A stretch of DNA of 64,000 nucleotides, taken from the NCBI RefSeq assembly GCF_002873335.1, contig NZ_MCUW01000014.1:1-64000 (forward strand). The letters run 5' to 3'. The notes below the pieces were generated by a model, which searched no databases, was not told the DNA's origin, and saw only the letters and a program-made list of their open reading frames with translations. Position numbers and translations under genes: made by a program. This document shows positions 9,452 through 20,949 of the stretch, in pieces. The stretch comes from Vibrio sp. 10N.286.49.B1 (GTDB lineage: Bacteria; Pseudomonadota; Gammaproteobacteria; Enterobacterales; Vibrionaceae). Every line of letters starts with the position of its first letter. Within the stretch, counting starts at the first letter, position 1.

Positions 9452-9621
9452 CACAAAATGGACAGTAAAGTGGGGTTTCGTTGAGCGGACGGTTAATTTT
9501 TCCAAAGATGGGTGCTTTTACTTGTCCGTTCAAGCATGATTAATCACACTATTTATCACCCAACCTTCTCGAGAGGTTGTGGTTAGCCTTCACCTTGCGC
9601 GTGTTAATAAAGGATGTTTCT

Positions 9622-10791
9622 ATGAGCAATCGGAAGCCGGCGACAATCGCGGTTCGTATGGGTATCGAATCAGATACTCAGCACCACGCTGTCGTACCAC
9701 CTATTTACCTTTCTACCAATTATGGCTTTCCCGCTTTCGGCGACGTGCCAAAATATGATTATACCCGTTCTGGTAACCCCAATCGTGGATTACTTGAACA
9801 GGCCTTATTTGAATTGGAGTCCGGTAAAGGTGCTGTGGTGACCAACTGTGGAACCTCTGCATTGAACCTTTGGGCATCGGCTTTTCTCGGCCCTGATGAT
9901 TTGATCATCGCGCCACACGATTGCTACGGTGGCTCTTATCGCTTATTTAATACTCGCGCACAAAAAGGTGATTTTAAGGTTCAGTTTGTTAACCAAAGTG
10001 ATGACGCGGCGTTAAGTGCTGCTATCGCAAAAAAACCAAAATTGATTTTGTTAGAAACCCCGTCTAACCCGTTGGTACGCGTTGTGGACATTGCGAATGT
10101 CTGCGAAAAAGCAAAGCAGGTTGGCGCGCTGGTGGCGGTCGATAATACCTTTTTGACACCAGTGTACCAAAAGCCTTTAGACCTCGGTGCGGACTTTGTT
10201 ATTCACTCCACGACGAAGTACATCAACGGCCACTCGGACGTTATTGGTGGCGTGGTGATAACCAAAACAGAAGCGCATGCTGAAGAGTTGGCGTGGTGGG
10301 GTAACTGTATTGGCGCAACAGGCACACCGTTTGATAGCTACATGACGTTGCGTGGTATCCGCACACTGAGTGCGCGTATGCGTGTCCATGAAGAAAGCTC
10401 ACAAGTTATCCTCAATTATTTGAAGGGCGAATCATTGGTTAAGGTCATCTATCACCCGAGTCTACCTGAGCATCCAGGCCATGAGATCGCCAAAAAGCAG
10501 CAGTCAGGTTTTGGGTCTATGCTGAGCTTTGAGTTCGCTGGTAGCTTTGAACAGTTGAAATATTTTGTTGGCAAACTGAATCTCTTCTCGTTGGCAGAGT
10601 CCTTAGGTGGGGTAGAGAGCTTGATCTGCCACCCAGCATCGATGACTCACCGCGCGATGGGCGAGGCTGCGCTGGCTGAAGCGGGCGTCTCTCAACAGCT
10701 ATTGCGCTTATCGGTAGGCTTAGAAGACGCAGAAGACCTAATTGAAGATCTACAACAAGCTTTTGATAAAGCGCGAACGTTTGAAGGGTAA
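9622..10791 (+). CDS. metB: Cystathionine gamma-synthase
   Basis: PLP enzyme of methionine synthesis that joins O-succinylhomoserine and cysteine to cystathionine. The ATG at 9622 has an AAGGAT site and gives the standard start MSNRKPATIAVRMGIESD (389 residues; E. coli 386); the frame runs 45 nt further upstream but without family similarity. Key segments are YTRSGNPNR, the PLP-stacking region and HSTTKYINGHSD with the Schiff-base lysine near residue 195. The metL start follows 8 nt after the stop, so metBL is an operon under the MetJ boxes. Confidence 0.96.
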   Translation: MSNRKPATIAVRMGIESDTQHHAVVPPIYLSTNYGFPAFGDVPKYDYTRSGNPNRGLLEQALFELESGKGAVVTNCGTSALNLWASAFLGPDDLIIAPHDCYGGSYRLFNTRAQKGDFKVQFVNQSDDAALSAAIAKKPKLILLETPSNPLVRVVDIANVCEKAKQVGALVAVDNTFLTPVYQKPLDLGADFVIHSTTKYINGHSDVIGGVVITKTEAHAEELAWWGNCIGATGTPFDSYMTLRGIRTLSARMRVHEESSQVILNYLKGESLVKVIYHPSLPEHPGHEIAKKQQSGFGSMLSFEFAGSFEQLKYFVGKLNLFSLAESLGGVESLICHPASMTHRAMGEAALAEAGVSQQLLRLSVGLEDAEDLIEDLQQAFDKARTFEG

Positions 10792-10799
10792 GCACGGCA

Positions 10800-13226
10800 A
10801 TGAGTAATACTAACGTACCAGTGACGAAGCAATTGCATAAATTTGGTGGCAGTAGCCTGGCTGACCCTGCGTGCTACCGTCGTGTGGTATCGATTCTAAA
10901 AGACTACTCTCACGCAGAAGACCTGATTGTGGTATCAGCGGCAGGCAAGACGACCAACCGACTGATTGCGTTTCTGGATGCGTTAAACAAGGATGGCCGT
11001 GTTGCTCATGAGCACCTGCAAGCGCTGCGACAGTTTCAATTTGAGTTGATTGATGAATTGCTCGACGGCGAAGAAGCAAAAGCCCTTCGTTCACAGTTGA
11101 GCGACGAATTTAGTACGCTTGGTGAGCAAATAGCGCCCCTTTCGGAGGCGCAGAAAGCCGCAATCTTGGGACATGGTGAGGTTTGGTCATCTCGCTTGTT
11201 GGCAGCATTACTAAGACAAAGTGAGTTGCCTGCGGTTGCCCAAGATGCAAGAGCCTTTTTGCGCGCTGAGTTTGGTGCTCAACCCGAGGTTGAGCGTGCC
11301 CAGTCTTACGCCTTGATTAAAAGTGCCTTGGCGCAACATGCGCACCACCGTGTGGTGATTACGGGTTTCATGGCGCAGAACAGTGCCGGTGATACCGTGT
11401 TGCTTGGTCGCAATGGTTCGGATTATTCAGCGACTGTCATCGGTGCATTAGCTGAGGTGGCAAACGTCACTATCTGGAGTGATGTGGCAGGCGTTTACAG
11501 TGCGGATCCTCGTGTGGTTTCTGACGCGTGCTTATTGCCCCTTTTACGTTTGGATGAAGCCAGCGAACTGGCTCGTCTCGCGGCGCCCGTGTTACATAGC
11601 CGCACGCTACAGCCGGTTGCGCAGAGTACCATGGAGTTAAATTTACGCTGCAGTTACTCACCAGAATCAGGCTCAACGCGTATTGAACGCGTATTAGCCT
11701 CTGGACGCGGGGCAAAGATCATTACCTCGCTAGAAGAGGTACTATTGATTGAGCTGTCTTTTGGCAATGGGCATGATTTTGAGCGAGCAAAAGCAGAGGT
11801 GCTTCATAGCTTACAGCGTGCGCAGTTAGAGCCACTGGCCTATGAAGCGCAAGCCGATCAATCTCGATTACGCTTGGCGTATACTCCTGAGATCGCCGCT
11901 GGCACCCTTAATGAATTGCAAGACCTTGCGATAGAGGCGGAGATTAAGCTAAAAGAAGGCTTCTCCATGTTGGCCGCGGTTGGCGCTGGTGTCACGAAAA
12001 ATGCGAATCATTGCTTTGGTTTCTATCAGCAGCTAAAACACGCACCGGTTGAATTTTTCTGTGAAGCCGATTCTGGCTTGAGCCTAGCGGCGGTATTGCG
12101 TAAATCGGATGTCATGCCGCTTGTTAAGTCCGTTCATACTCAGCTCTTTCAGGCGCAAAAACGCGTGGCGGTTGCACTATGTGGCAAAGGCAATATTGGT
12201 TCGAGTTGGCTTGAACTCTTTAAGCAACAGAAAAGCGAGCTTGAAAAACGCAGAGGCATGAGTTTTGATTTGGTCGCGGTGATCGGCAGCCAAGATTATT
12301 GGTTTGACGAAAACGGACTCGACGAAAAAACGGTCTTAGAATCTTATAAAGACGAGGCGGTACCCCATGAAGGTGACCGCTGGCTAAAACAAATTGCGGC
12401 GTTGCACGGCTTTGATGAAGCGGTTGTGTTGGATGTGACGGCAAGCGCTGAGTTAGCGCAGAAATATGTCGCTATTGCTGAGCATGGTGTGCACTTAATA
12501 TCCGCAAATAAAGTCGCCGGTTCTGCCCCTAGCGCCGATTATCATCGCGTACAAGAAGCCTTTGCAAAAACGAGCCGTCACTGGCTTTATAATGCGACGG
12601 TTGGCGCAGGGTTACCGATAAACCATACCGTTCGAGATTTGCGTGAAAGCGGCGATGACATCATGGCGCTATCGGGTATTTTCTCTGGTACGCTGTCGTG
12701 GCTATTTCAACAGTTTGATGGCAGTGTGCCGTTTGCTGAGCTTGTTGACCTTGCATGGCAGCAGGGGCTAACGGAACCTGATCCTCGCTCTGATCTTGAT
12801 GGCTCAGATGTGATGCGCAAACTGGTTATCTTGGCGCGTGAGTCTGGTCTTGAGATTGAACCCGATAGTGTTGTTGTTGAATCGTTGGTACCGGAAGAGC
12901 TTAAAGCCCTCACATTGGATGGCTTTTTTGAGCAGTCAGGGTTGTTGAGTGAGTTGCTTCAGGAGCGCCTTGACAAGGCACAGCGCGAAGAAAAGGTATT
13001 GCGCTATGTCGCTCGCCTTGATCGCTTTGGTAAGGCGCGCGTGGGTATCGAGGCGTTGTCTAAAGAGCATGCGCTAGCGAACTTACTGCCATGCGACAAT
13101 ATCTTTGCGATAGAAAGTAAATGGTACAAAGATAATCCGTTGGTTATTCGAGGCCCAGGAGCGGGACGTGAGGTGACCGCGGGTGCTATCCAGTCGGATC
13201 TGAATCTGATATCAAGCTTCTTCTAA
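10800..13226 (+). CDS. metL: Bifunctional aspartokinase II / homoserine dehydrogenase II
   Basis: First and third steps of the aspartate pathway toward methionine. The N-terminal kinase has KFGGSSLADPACY (about 12-24) and the active-site stretch LLGRNGSDYSATVIGAL. A degenerate regulatory middle region follows. The C-terminal dehydrogenase has a Rossmann start (RVAVALCGKGNIGSSW), ISANK and the NATVGAGLPI motif. Length is 808 residues (E. coli 810). Location directly after metB identifies it as MetL rather than ThrA. Confidence 0.96.
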   Translation: MSNTNVPVTKQLHKFGGSSLADPACYRRVVSILKDYSHAEDLIVVSAAGKTTNRLIAFLDALNKDGRVAHEHLQALRQFQFELIDELLDGEEAKALRSQLSDEFSTLGEQIAPLSEAQKAAILGHGEVWSSRLLAALLRQSELPAVAQDARAFLRAEFGAQPEVERAQSYALIKSALAQHAHHRVVITGFMAQNSAGDTVLLGRNGSDYSATVIGALAEVANVTIWSDVAGVYSADPRVVSDACLLPLLRLDEASELARLAAPVLHSRTLQPVAQSTMELNLRCSYSPESGSTRIERVLASGRGAKIITSLEEVLLIELSFGNGHDFERAKAEVLHSLQRAQLEPLAYEAQADQSRLRLAYTPEIAAGTLNELQDLAIEAEIKLKEGFSMLAAVGAGVTKNANHCFGFYQQLKHAPVEFFCEADSGLSLAAVLRKSDVMPLVKSVHTQLFQAQKRVAVALCGKGNIGSSWLELFKQQKSELEKRRGMSFDLVAVIGSQDYWFDENGLDEKTVLESYKDEAVPHEGDRWLKQIAALHGFDEAVVLDVTASAELAQKYVAIAEHGVHLISANKVAGSAPSADYHRVQEAFAKTSRHWLYNATVGAGLPINHTVRDLRESGDDIMALSGIFSGTLSWLFQQFDGSVPFAELVDLAWQQGLTEPDPRSDLDGSDVMRKLVILARESGLEIEPDSVVVESLVPEELKALTLDGFFEQSGLLSELLQERLDKAQREEKVLRYVARLDRFGKARVGIEALSKEHALANLLPCDNIFAIESKWYKDNPLVIRGPGAGREVTAGAIQSDLNLISSFF

Positions 13227-13231
13227 GCAAC

Positions 13232-13271
13232 ATGATGACCTGTGTATTCATTCACAGGTCATCATTGTTTT
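13232..13271 (+). terminator. Terminator hairpin of metL
   Basis: A perfect 13-bp stem (ATGATGACCTGTG at 13232-13244 with its complement at 13253-13265) and an 8-nt loop. The T-run is short (TGTTTTA), so termination may be incomplete. Confidence 0.75.
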
Positions 13272-13298
13272 ACCCGTTACCCGTTACCCGTTACTCGT
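13271..13298. repeat. Heptamer tandem repeat, TACCCGT x4
   Basis: Four head-to-tail copies of TACCCGT, the last with one change (TACTCGT), starting directly after the metL terminator. Same unit length and placement as the GACCCAG repeat near metJ, but a different unit. Confidence 0.92.
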
Positions 13299-13562
13299 TT
13301 ATTACTTATCTATTTATTCTGGGCCTAGAGATCATTAATATAATCGGAATGTCTCAACAGAATAATGTCTCCCTAAGCGATGCTGGGTGAGTTTAGCGCC
13401 TTGCACTCACAGTGTGTGTGTCGCTGCGAATTCAGGCCATTGAACGTCACTTCATTCGTCGTCTTATTCCCGTTATTTTTCTTCTTCAATTTCATTAATT
13501 CTGATCATGAGAAAAATTCATTATCGTGCTATTGACTTTAAATGCTATTCATTTCATTCTAT

Positions 13563-13586
13563 GGACATATAGACGTCTAAACGTCA
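13563..13586. promoter_or_regulatory. MetJ operator upstream of metF
   Basis: Three contiguous 8-bp boxes: GGACATAT, AGACGTCT (perfect, 13571-13578), AAACGTCA. The arrangement copies the start of the metJ/metB array. It lies about 100 nt before the metF start. Confidence 0.85.
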
Positions 13587-13656
13587 AAAAAGAATTTTTA
13601 TTCATTTCATTGTTTTTAATGACAGACAGGTTTTCGTCTAAGGTTGGCTGGGATAA

Positions 13657-14568
<912 letters not shown>

Positions 14569-14656
14569 ACCTTACTTAGATATCGGATTTAGGTTAACCC
14601 ATTAACACACATAAGTGATAGGCCACTAGTGAACCTAGGAAGCCTTCTCCAGATAT

Positions 14657-14693
14657 AAAAAAAGCGCTGAAGTGATACTTCAGCGCTTTTTTA
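14657..14693 (+). terminator. Bidirectional terminator, metF/aphA
   Basis: Stem AAGCGCTGAAGT at 14662-14673 with its complement at 14677-14688, A-run on the left and TTTTTT on the right. It can serve metF and the convergent aphA. Confidence 0.9.
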
Positions 14694-14774
14694 ATTGGTG
14701 TCATGTAGCGATAAATCGTCAACGCTATCGATGTGTCGTGAATCGTTAGGTTGCTGTTATCGCTTAATGAATGA

Positions 14775-15314
14775 TTATGCGATCGCTTCAAGCTCAGCAA
14801 GGGTCTCTTCTGCCCAGTCAAGCCAAGCTTGGCGAGAAAGCAGGTTGCGACGCAATGTTAGGCGTTCTAAGCGAGCGGGCGTGTCTAGAGTGCTTGGTGT
14901 CGCGTAATACGCCGCTTCAATCTCACGATAATGTGCGACCAATTTTTTCGAATCTTCAATCAACTCTTCAAGTTGAATACGGAATGCCGCTGATGGTTGA
15001 ACCGCACATGCGGCAAGCTTTGCTGAGAACTCATCGCGCACAGTAGGGTGAACGGTAGGTTGCTCAAACCAGTCAGCCAAAGTGCTGCGGCCTGACTCAG
15101 TGATTGAGTAAACCTTGCGGTCAGGCTTACCGTCTTGAGGCTCTAATTTACAGGTGACAAGGTCCTTGTCTGCCATTTTATTTAATTCGCGATAAACCTG
15201 TTGGTGGCTCGCTTTCCAAAAATATCCGATGCTTGCGGAAAATTCCTTAGTGATATCGTAGCCAGTCGCATCGCGAGTGCTTAAAACAGTAAGGATAACG
15301 TGTGGTAGTGACAT
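14775..15314 (-). CDS. aphA: PadR-family regulator AphA, low-cell-density quorum-sensing master regulator
   Basis: Winged-helix dimer that acts at low cell density in vibrios; in V. cholerae it activates tcpPH with AphB, and it acts reciprocally to LuxR/HapR. The start MSLPHVILTVLSTRDATGYD at 15314 gives 179 residues, which I recall as the V. cholerae AphA length. An N-terminal PadR winged helix (about 1-85, including WKASHQQVYRELNKM) is followed by an antiparallel coiled-coil dimer domain. The frame runs 18 codons upstream, into sequence unlike AphA. The ppc-aphA neighbourhood is the Vibrio one. Qrr sRNA and LuxR/HapR control is known for the family. Confidence 0.95.
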   Translation of the reverse strand: MSLPHVILTVLSTRDATGYDITKEFSASIGYFWKASHQQVYRELNKMADKDLVTCKLEPQDGKPDRKVYSITESGRSTLADWFEQPTVHPTVRDEFSAKLAACAVQPSAAFRIQLEELIEDSKKLVAHYREIEAAYYATPSTLDTPARLERLTLRRNLLSRQAWLDWAEETLAELEAIA

Positions 15315-15698
15315 GATAAAAATCCAAATCAATAACTTAATAATAATTATGGTGCTTAGTACTGTCATCGAAGATGTGACATAGCCGCGTCTAGCGCTCT
15401 TTTGAGAGCAAAAGAATGGGTCTTGTGTAAGAAGCGTGGCCTGCGTGGTTTCGCAGTAACCTTATATAAGCCTTTGTCACCTAGAGGGTTGTATGAACAC
15501 ACAACCTGTCGTTGCCGATATTAGTTTATTATTTTTATCGATCAACGAGGAATGATTATATCTAATTGTATAAGCATGAAGTGGAATAGAGAGTGATATC
15601 AGTTGAAAAGGACTAACAAAACACTCAGTAAGGATCTGAAGTAAAATAAAAGGCCGCAAAGTGCGACCTTTTGTCTTTTTATTAGAGTTATATCCTGC
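15315..15698. other. ppc-aphA intergenic region (aphA leader and promoter)
   Basis: 384 nt. It holds the ppc terminator, an inverted repeat GGTTGT/ACAACC (15487-15506), a TATATAA-like -10 region near 15460 and a one-sided match to the LuxR/HapR operator (15534-15544). The roughly 140-nt leader would be the expected Qrr target, but I cannot assign a pairing site by eye. Confidence 0.45.
15643..15673 (-). terminator. Intrinsic terminator of ppc
   Basis: On the minus strand, AAAAGGTCGC pairs with GCGGCCTTTT (one U-G pair) around ACTTT, followed by ATTTT. It lies about 25 nt after the ppc stop and separates ppc from aphA. Confidence 0.85.
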
Positions 15699-18332
15699 TT
15701 ATCCAGTGTTTCGCATGCCGGCTGCGATGCCAGCAATCGTTACCATAAGCGCTTCTTCTAGCTCACTTTCCGTCTCTTCACTCTGACGAGTGCGATACAA
15801 AAGCTCAGCTTGTAGCATATTGAGTGGTTCAACATAGGTGTTACGAAGACGGATGGACTCTTGTCCCCACGGGTCACTTTGCATCAGGTGATCATTGTTT
15901 TCTACGTTCAAGACGGCTTTGATGTCTTGTTGCAATTGATCGCGCAGCTTATCACCCAGTGGTAATAGTGTCGGATCCGCTAGGCGTTGGTCGTAGTAGC
16001 GAGAAATCTCGATATTACACTTGGTGTAAACCATCTCAAGCATGCCAAGGCGTGTTGAGAAAAATGGCCATTCACGACACATTTCTTCCAGTAGGGCTTG
16101 ATGGCCTTTATCAATCGAATACTGAATGGCTTCACCAGCGCCTAACCAAGCTGGCAACACAAGACGGTTCTGACTCCAAGAGAAAATCCATGGAATCGCT
16201 CGCAGGCTTTCTACGCCGCCATTTGGGTTACGTTTTGCCGGGCGAGAGCCGAGCGGCAATTTGCCGAGTTCGAGTTCCGGTGTGGCTTGGCGGAAATAAG
16301 GAACAAAGTCAGGCTCATCACGCACGACACGACGGTAAGCGTCGCAAGAGACTTGTGACAGCACTTCCATAAGGTCACGCCAATCTTGTTTTGGCTTCGG
16401 TGGCGGCAACAAGTTGGCTTCAAGGATGGCACTGGCGTACAGGTTGAAGCTGTTGATTGCAATCTCAGGTAAGCCGAGTTTAAAGCGAATCATCTCGCCT
16501 TGCTCGGTGACACGAAGACCACGTTTTAAGCTTTTTGGTGGCTGGGACAATAACGCAGCATGTGCAGGCGCTCCGCCACGGCCAATAGAGCCACCACGAC
16601 CGTGGAATAGGGTAATCTCGATGCCAGCGCTCTCACTGACTTCAACCAAGGATTCCATGGCGCTGTACTGTGCCCAACCTGCTGACATTACACCTGCATC
16701 TTTCGCTGAGTCAGAGTAGCCAATCATGACCATTTGATGATTTTGAATATAGCCACGGTACCAGTCGATCTCAAACAACTGCTTCATGACGGCTTCAGAG
16801 TTGTTTAAGTCTTCTAATGTTTCAAACAGTGGACAAACGTCCATGCGGAACTTACAACCACACTCTTGCAAAATGAGATGAACGGCTAGGACATCAGAGG
16901 CAGTACGTGCCATTGAAATGACATAGGCACCAAACGCATCACGAGATTGAGAAGCGATGATTCGGCATGTGTCTAACACTTCTTGGACGGGCTCTGAAGG
17001 CTCCCAGTCACGAGGAAGTAATGGGCGCTTAGAGCTCAGCTCATTGATAAGGAAAGAAGCTTTGTCTTGTTCGCTCCATTGATCGTAGTCACCCAGACCC
17101 AAGTGACGCGTCAGTTCTGAAATTACATCAGAATGGCGAGTGCTTTCTTGGCGAATATCTAGGCGGACAAGGTGCACACCGAAGGCTTTCACGCGGCGAA
17201 TGGTATCCAGCAGTGAACCGTCAGCGATGATGGCCATGCCGCTTTCGCGTAGTGACTGGTAACACGCCAATAGCGGTTCCCATAACTGAGCGCTGTCTTC
17301 TAGAATCGGCTTGTTTGGTACATCGTGGTGATTGATTTGCGCTTCTAATACTTCAAGCGTATTCACCAATAGTTTACGTACCGGCTTCAAAATCGCACGG
17401 TACGGTTCGTGCTGTTCGCCAGCCAACTCTCTGACATGGTCGTTACATTTCACCATTGAAAGTTCAGTGATGAGTTCTTGGAAGTCTTGCAGGTAAAGCT
17501 CAGCCGCTTTCCAGCGAGAAAGTAGCATGACCTCACGTGTAATCTTGTGCGTGACAAACGGGTTGCCGTCTCGGTCGCCGCCCATCCATGAAGAGATATG
17601 AACCGGACGAGCATCGATAGGGAGTCCTTCGCCTAGGTAGTTTTTCAGGCGGTCATCCATTTCACGTAGGAACTCTGGAATGGCTTCCCACAACGAGTTT
17701 TCAACAACGGCAAATCCCCACTTAGCTTCATCTAATGGGGTCGGGCGTTGCTGACGAATAACGTCAGAATGCCAGCTCTGAGCGATCAATTGCTCTAAAC
17801 GTCGTTCTGTTTTCTTACGTTCTTTTTCAGACAACTCGCTCAATTCAAGCTTGGAAAGACATTCGTTTATCTTCACGAGCTTGTTGATCATCGTACGACG
17901 AGTGATTTCCGTTGGGTGCGCAGTGAGAACAAGTTCAATATTGAGATCGCGCACCGCTTGCGCCGTATCCAGCTTGCTGATGTTCTCGTGGCTAAGCTTA
18001 GAGAAGAGTGAATCAATAGGGTCTGGTTCACAGACATCTGCTTCACAACCCCTTGAAATGGTGTGATATTGGTCAGCGATGTTGGTGAGGTTTAGGAATT
18101 GGTTAAATGCACGAGCGACTGGGGTGAGCTGCTCGTTAGGCAGGCTGGTAATCTCTTCGATTAGAATATCACGATCGGCGTCATTGCCTGCACGTACAAC
18201 GGATTTAGAAAGCTGGCGAATCTTCTCCACTTTTTCTAAAATCGCTTCCCCGTGTGCTTCCTTGATGGTGTTTCCCAACAAGTGCCCAAGCATCCTAACA
18301 TTGCTTTTTAGTGGGGCGTATTTTTCGTTCAT
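15699..18332 (-). CDS. ppc: Phosphoenolpyruvate carboxylase
   Basis: Anaplerotic enzyme that carboxylates PEP to oxaloacetate, a precursor of the aspartate family. The ATG at 18332 with AGGA 7 nt upstream gives [16 protein letters not shown] and 877 residues (E. coli 883). Motifs: TAHPTE with the catalytic His, [10 protein letters not shown], the [14 protein letters not shown] phosphate/bicarbonate loop, and the C-terminal end MRNTG used for aspartate feedback. The frame extends 11 codons upstream, but those codons lack family similarity. Confidence 0.97.
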   Translation of the reverse strand: MNEKYAPLKSNVRMLGHLLGNTIKEAHGEAILEKVEKIRQLSKSVVRAGNDADRDILIEEITSLPNEQLTPVARAFNQFLNLTNIADQYHTISRGCEADVCEPDPIDSLFSKLSHENISKLDTAQAVRDLNIELVLTAHPTEITRRTMINKLVKINECLSKLELSELSEKERKKTERRLEQLIAQSWHSDVIRQQRPTPLDEAKWGFAVVENSLWEAIPEFLREMDDRLKNYLGEGLPIDARPVHISSWMGGDRDGNPFVTHKITREVMLLSRWKAAELYLQDFQELITELSMVKCNDHVRELAGEQHEPYRAILKPVRKLLVNTLEVLEAQINHHDVPNKPILEDSAQLWEPLLACYQSLRESGMAIIADGSLLDTIRRVKAFGVHLVRLDIRQESTRHSDVISELTRHLGLGDYDQWSEQDKASFLINELSSKRPLLPRDWEPSEPVQEVLDTCRIIASQSRDAFGAYVISMARTASDVLAVHLILQECGCKFRMDVCPLFETLEDLNNSEAVMKQLFEIDWYRGYIQNHQMVMIGYSDSAKDAGVMSAGWAQYSAMESLVEVSESAGIEITLFHGRGGSIGRGGAPAHAALLSQPPKSLKRGLRVTEQGEMIRFKLGLPEIAINSFNLYASAILEANLLPPPKPKQDWRDLMEVLSQVSCDAYRRVVRDEPDFVPYFRQATPELELGKLPLGSRPAKRNPNGGVESLRAIPWIFSWSQNRLVLPAWLGAGEAIQYSIDKGHQALLEEMCREWPFFSTRLGMLEMVYTKCNIEISRYYDQRLADPTLLPLGDKLRDQLQQDIKAVLNVENNDHLMQSDPWGQESIRLRNTYVEPLNMLQAELLYRTRQSEETESELEEALMVTIAGIAAGMRNTG

Positions 18333-18635
18333 AGTCATCCTGCCTTGTAATTTAACTACATCCATTATTCCGTTTCAGGTTAACAATCTAGCGAAAAATG
18401 CTAGTCGTAGTCAAATAAAGTAATCCATGTTTGCAATAATCGTATTGGAATAAAAAACGCACACTGGTCGTTAACTTACTAATGTACGGTGTTTTTTTAC
18501 TGACAATGCTCATATCGATAAGGGGTGTATTTTTGTTGGTTTCAATGATGTTTCATTTTTTAGACGTGTTGCTGAATAATTGTACAGCAACACGTTTTTA
18601 ATCAATAATATTGAAAATTTATTACATATTGCTGA
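18333..18635. other. argE-ppc intergenic region
   Basis: 303 nt between two minus-strand genes, holding the ppc promoter. It also contains a terminator-like hairpin that points onto the plus strand (next entry). No gene is supported. Confidence 0.5.
18564..18599 (+). terminator. Orphan plus-strand terminator-like hairpin
   Basis: Perfect 11-bp stem (ACGTGTTGCTG at 18564-18574 with its complement at 18585-18595) and five T on the plus strand. Both flanking genes are on the minus strand and the minus reading has no T-run after the stem. It could end an unannotated plus-strand transcript or only be a stable structure in the argE 3' end. Confidence 0.5.
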
Positions 18636-19775
18636 TTAATCAAAGCAATATTGATTGATCGCTTTAGCCAACACCTTGATGGTGGGGTCAACAAAATCTA
18701 AGCTGAGAAACTCATCCGGTTGATGGGCCTGGTCGATTGAGCCCGGACCTAGCACCAGTGTCGGGCATAACTCTTGTAAGAACGGTGCTTCAGTACAGTA
18801 ATTTACCGTATCCGACGGGGTCTCACACAGGCTTTCCATTCCAGCCACAAACGGGTGCTGATGATCGCACTCATAACCAGGGATAGGCTCATGCAATGCT
18901 GTGATGGTTAAGCGTCCTGGCCATTTTGCCTCCACTTCTTTCAGCGCATTTCTAAGCATATTATCCAAGCCATCAAGGCTAATGCCCGGCAGTGGGCGAA
19001 CATCGTAGTGCAGCTCGCAGCACCCACAGATTCGGTTGGCACTGTCGCCACCGTGGATGTGTCCCAAGTTTAACGTTGGGCTAGGGATAGCAAAACCAGG
19101 GTGGTGGTATTCTTTGACGAGCTTGTCACGCAGTTTCATCATCGCGAACATGACCTCATGCATGATCTCGATAGCATTGACGCCAAGCGCAGGATCGGAC
19201 GAGTGACCAGACTTTCCTGTCACGCGAATAGCGTTTGCTACGTGTCCTTTGTGGCCGCGAATCGGCACGAGGTTAGTCGGTTCGCCGATGATGCAGTAAT
19301 CTGGTTTAAAGGGGGCGGTTTCCGTGAAGTGTCTTGCCCCGAGCATCGTCGTTTCTTCGTCACAGGTTGCGAGGACGTAGAGGGGCTTGGTTTGCTTGCT
19401 CCAGTCTATTTTCTTGACGGCTTCATAAATGAACGCAAAGAACCCTTTCATATCAGCCGTGCCTAACCCATAAAAGCGATTGTCTTTTTCTGTGAGTTGG
19501 TGAGGATTGAAACTCCAGCGTCCCTCATCAAAAGGAACGGTATCACTGTGGCCAGCAAGAAGTAGCCCGCCTTCGCCTTGGCCTTTCTTAGCAATCATGT
19601 TGAATTTATTGGGCTCCACTTCCTCGACCTCGACACTAAAGCCAAGGTCTTTCATCCATGTCGCCAGTTTTTCGATGACTTTTTCGTTGCCATGGTCCCA
19701 GCTTGGGTCGGTAGAACTGATAGAAGGAGTACTGATTAGGCCTTTGTAGACCTCTAAGAATGTTGGCAATTGCAT
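18636..19775 (-). CDS. argE: Acetylornithine deacetylase
   Basis: M20 metallohydrolase that releases ornithine from N-acetylornithine. Metal and catalytic residues follow the family: H76 and D78 in GHSDTVP, D108 in TADMKG, and the E140-E141 pair in CDEET. Length is 379 residues (E. coli 383). It is divergent from argC across an ArgR-box region, which distinguishes it from the related DapE. Acetylornithine hydrolysis fits the linear arginine route, consistent with the ArgA-type domain on ArgH. Confidence 0.95.
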   Translation of the reverse strand: MQLPTFLEVYKGLISTPSISSTDPSWDHGNEKVIEKLATWMKDLGFSVEVEEVEPNKFNMIAKKGQGEGGLLLAGHSDTVPFDEGRWSFNPHQLTEKDNRFYGLGTADMKGFFAFIYEAVKKIDWSKQTKPLYVLATCDEETTMLGARHFTETAPFKPDYCIIGEPTNLVPIRGHKGHVANAIRVTGKSGHSSDPALGVNAIEIMHEVMFAMMKLRDKLVKEYHHPGFAIPSPTLNLGHIHGGDSANRICGCCELHYDVRPLPGISLDGLDNMLRNALKEVEAKWPGRLTITALHEPIPGYECDHQHPFVAGMESLCETPSDTVNYCTEAPFLQELCPTLVLGPGSIDQAHQPDEFLSLDFVDPTIKVLAKAINQYCFD

Positions 19776-19820
19776 ATTATCTTCACTTCTACTGTTGACA
19801 GATTAACTCTAAGACGGTAA

Positions 19821-19860
19821 AACACATATTAAATCATAATTAATGAATAAAAAATCAGTT
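19821..19860. promoter_or_regulatory. ArgR boxes in the argE-argC divergent region
   Basis: TGAAT-AAAA-AATCA at 19844-19857 matches 9 of 10 arm positions of the ARG box (TGAAT, 4 nt, ATTCA). A weaker copy, CACAT-ATTA-AATCA at 19823-19836, lies exactly 21 bp away, the standard ARG box pitch. This fits repression of both argE and argCB by ArgR-arginine. Confidence 0.72.
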
Positions 19861-19930
19861 AATGCGTATTTTTTTAGATTTATAGTCATTAGTTGATATG
19901 TTTAAGTCTGACGAAAATGGATGTAGATAG

Positions 19931-20935
19931 ATGTTGAAAACCACCATTATTGGCGCCACCGGTTATACAGGAGCTGAACTCGCTCTGATGGTCACCAAAC
20001 ACCCGGAGCTTACGCTATCAGGTTTATACGTGTCCGCCAATAGTGTGGATGCGGGTAAACCGATTTCACAACTGCACGGTAAGCTGGCTGGTATTGTTGA
20101 TGACAGCGTTCAACCCTTGATTGATGTTGAAAAAGTGGCCAGTGAGAGCGATGTGGTTTTTCTCGCGACGGCCCATGAAGTGAGCCATGACTTAGCCCCT
20201 GTATTTTTAGAGCAAGGCTGCCAGGTCTTTGATTTATCTGGAGCGTATCGGGTAAAAGGCGATGATTTTTATACAACATTTTATGGCTTCGAACATCAGC
20301 ACGCCCAATGGCTAGATAAAGCCGCATATGGGCTGGCGGAATGGAACGCTGCCGACATCCAAGCCGCGCAGCTCGTTGCGGTTGCGGGTTGTTATCCAAC
20401 AGCCTCACAGTTGGCCATTAAGCCGCTTGTTGAAGCGAATCTAATTGATACGCAAGTTTGGCCGGTGATCAATGCAACCAGTGGTGTGACAGGCGCGGGT
20501 CGTAAAGCAACAACAAACAATAGCTTTTGTGAAGTGAGCTTGCAGCCGTACGGGTTGTTCACCCACAGACATCAACCTGAAATGGCAACGCACCTAGGTT
20601 GTGAAGTGATTTTTAATCCGCATCTTGGCAATTTTAAACGCGGTATTCTTGCCACGATTACCATGAAGCTGGCAGATGGAGTGAGTGTTGAACAGGTACA
20701 GCAGGCCTTTGAAGGCGCGTATTCTGACCAGCCTTGCGTACGCATCAAAGCGGACAGTATTCCAAGAATTCAAGACGTAGAGTACACCCCGTTTTGTGAT
20801 ATCGGTTGGAAGGTACAAGGGCAACATATTATTGTCGTCTCCGCGATAGATAATTTATTGAAAGGCGCATCAAGCCAAGCGATGCAGTGCTTGAACATTA
20901 AGAATCAATTTCCCCAGCTGACTTCGCTGGTATAG
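19931..20935 (+). CDS. argC: N-acetyl-gamma-glutamyl-phosphate reductase
   Basis: NADPH-dependent reduction of N-acetylglutamyl-phosphate to the semialdehyde. The Rossmann start is [13 protein letters not shown] (about 5-17), and the catalytic Cys154 is in [11 protein letters not shown]. Length is 334 residues (E. coli 334). It is followed 14 nt later by argB, forming argCB. Confidence 0.97.
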   Translation: MLKTTIIGATGYTGAELALMVTKHPELTLSGLYVSANSVDAGKPISQLHGKLAGIVDDSVQPLIDVEKVASESDVVFLATAHEVSHDLAPVFLEQGCQVFDLSGAYRVKGDDFYTTFYGFEHQHAQWLDKAAYGLAEWNAADIQAAQLVAVAGCYPTASQLAIKPLVEANLIDTQVWPVINATSGVTGAGRKATTNNSFCEVSLQPYGLFTHRHQPEMATHLGCEVIFNPHLGNFKRGILATITMKLADGVSVEQVQQAFEGAYSDQPCVRIKADSIPRIQDVEYTPFCDIGWKVQGQHIIVVSAIDNLLKGASSQAMQCLNIKNQFPQLTSLV

Positions 20936-20949
20936 GGCAGGAGAGCACT

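Noticed and set aside
15315..15470. Qrr sRNA pairing site in the aphA leader
   Set aside because: Only a 5-6 nt complementarity (around GCTAG) can be seen; too short to support without the genome's own qrr sequences.
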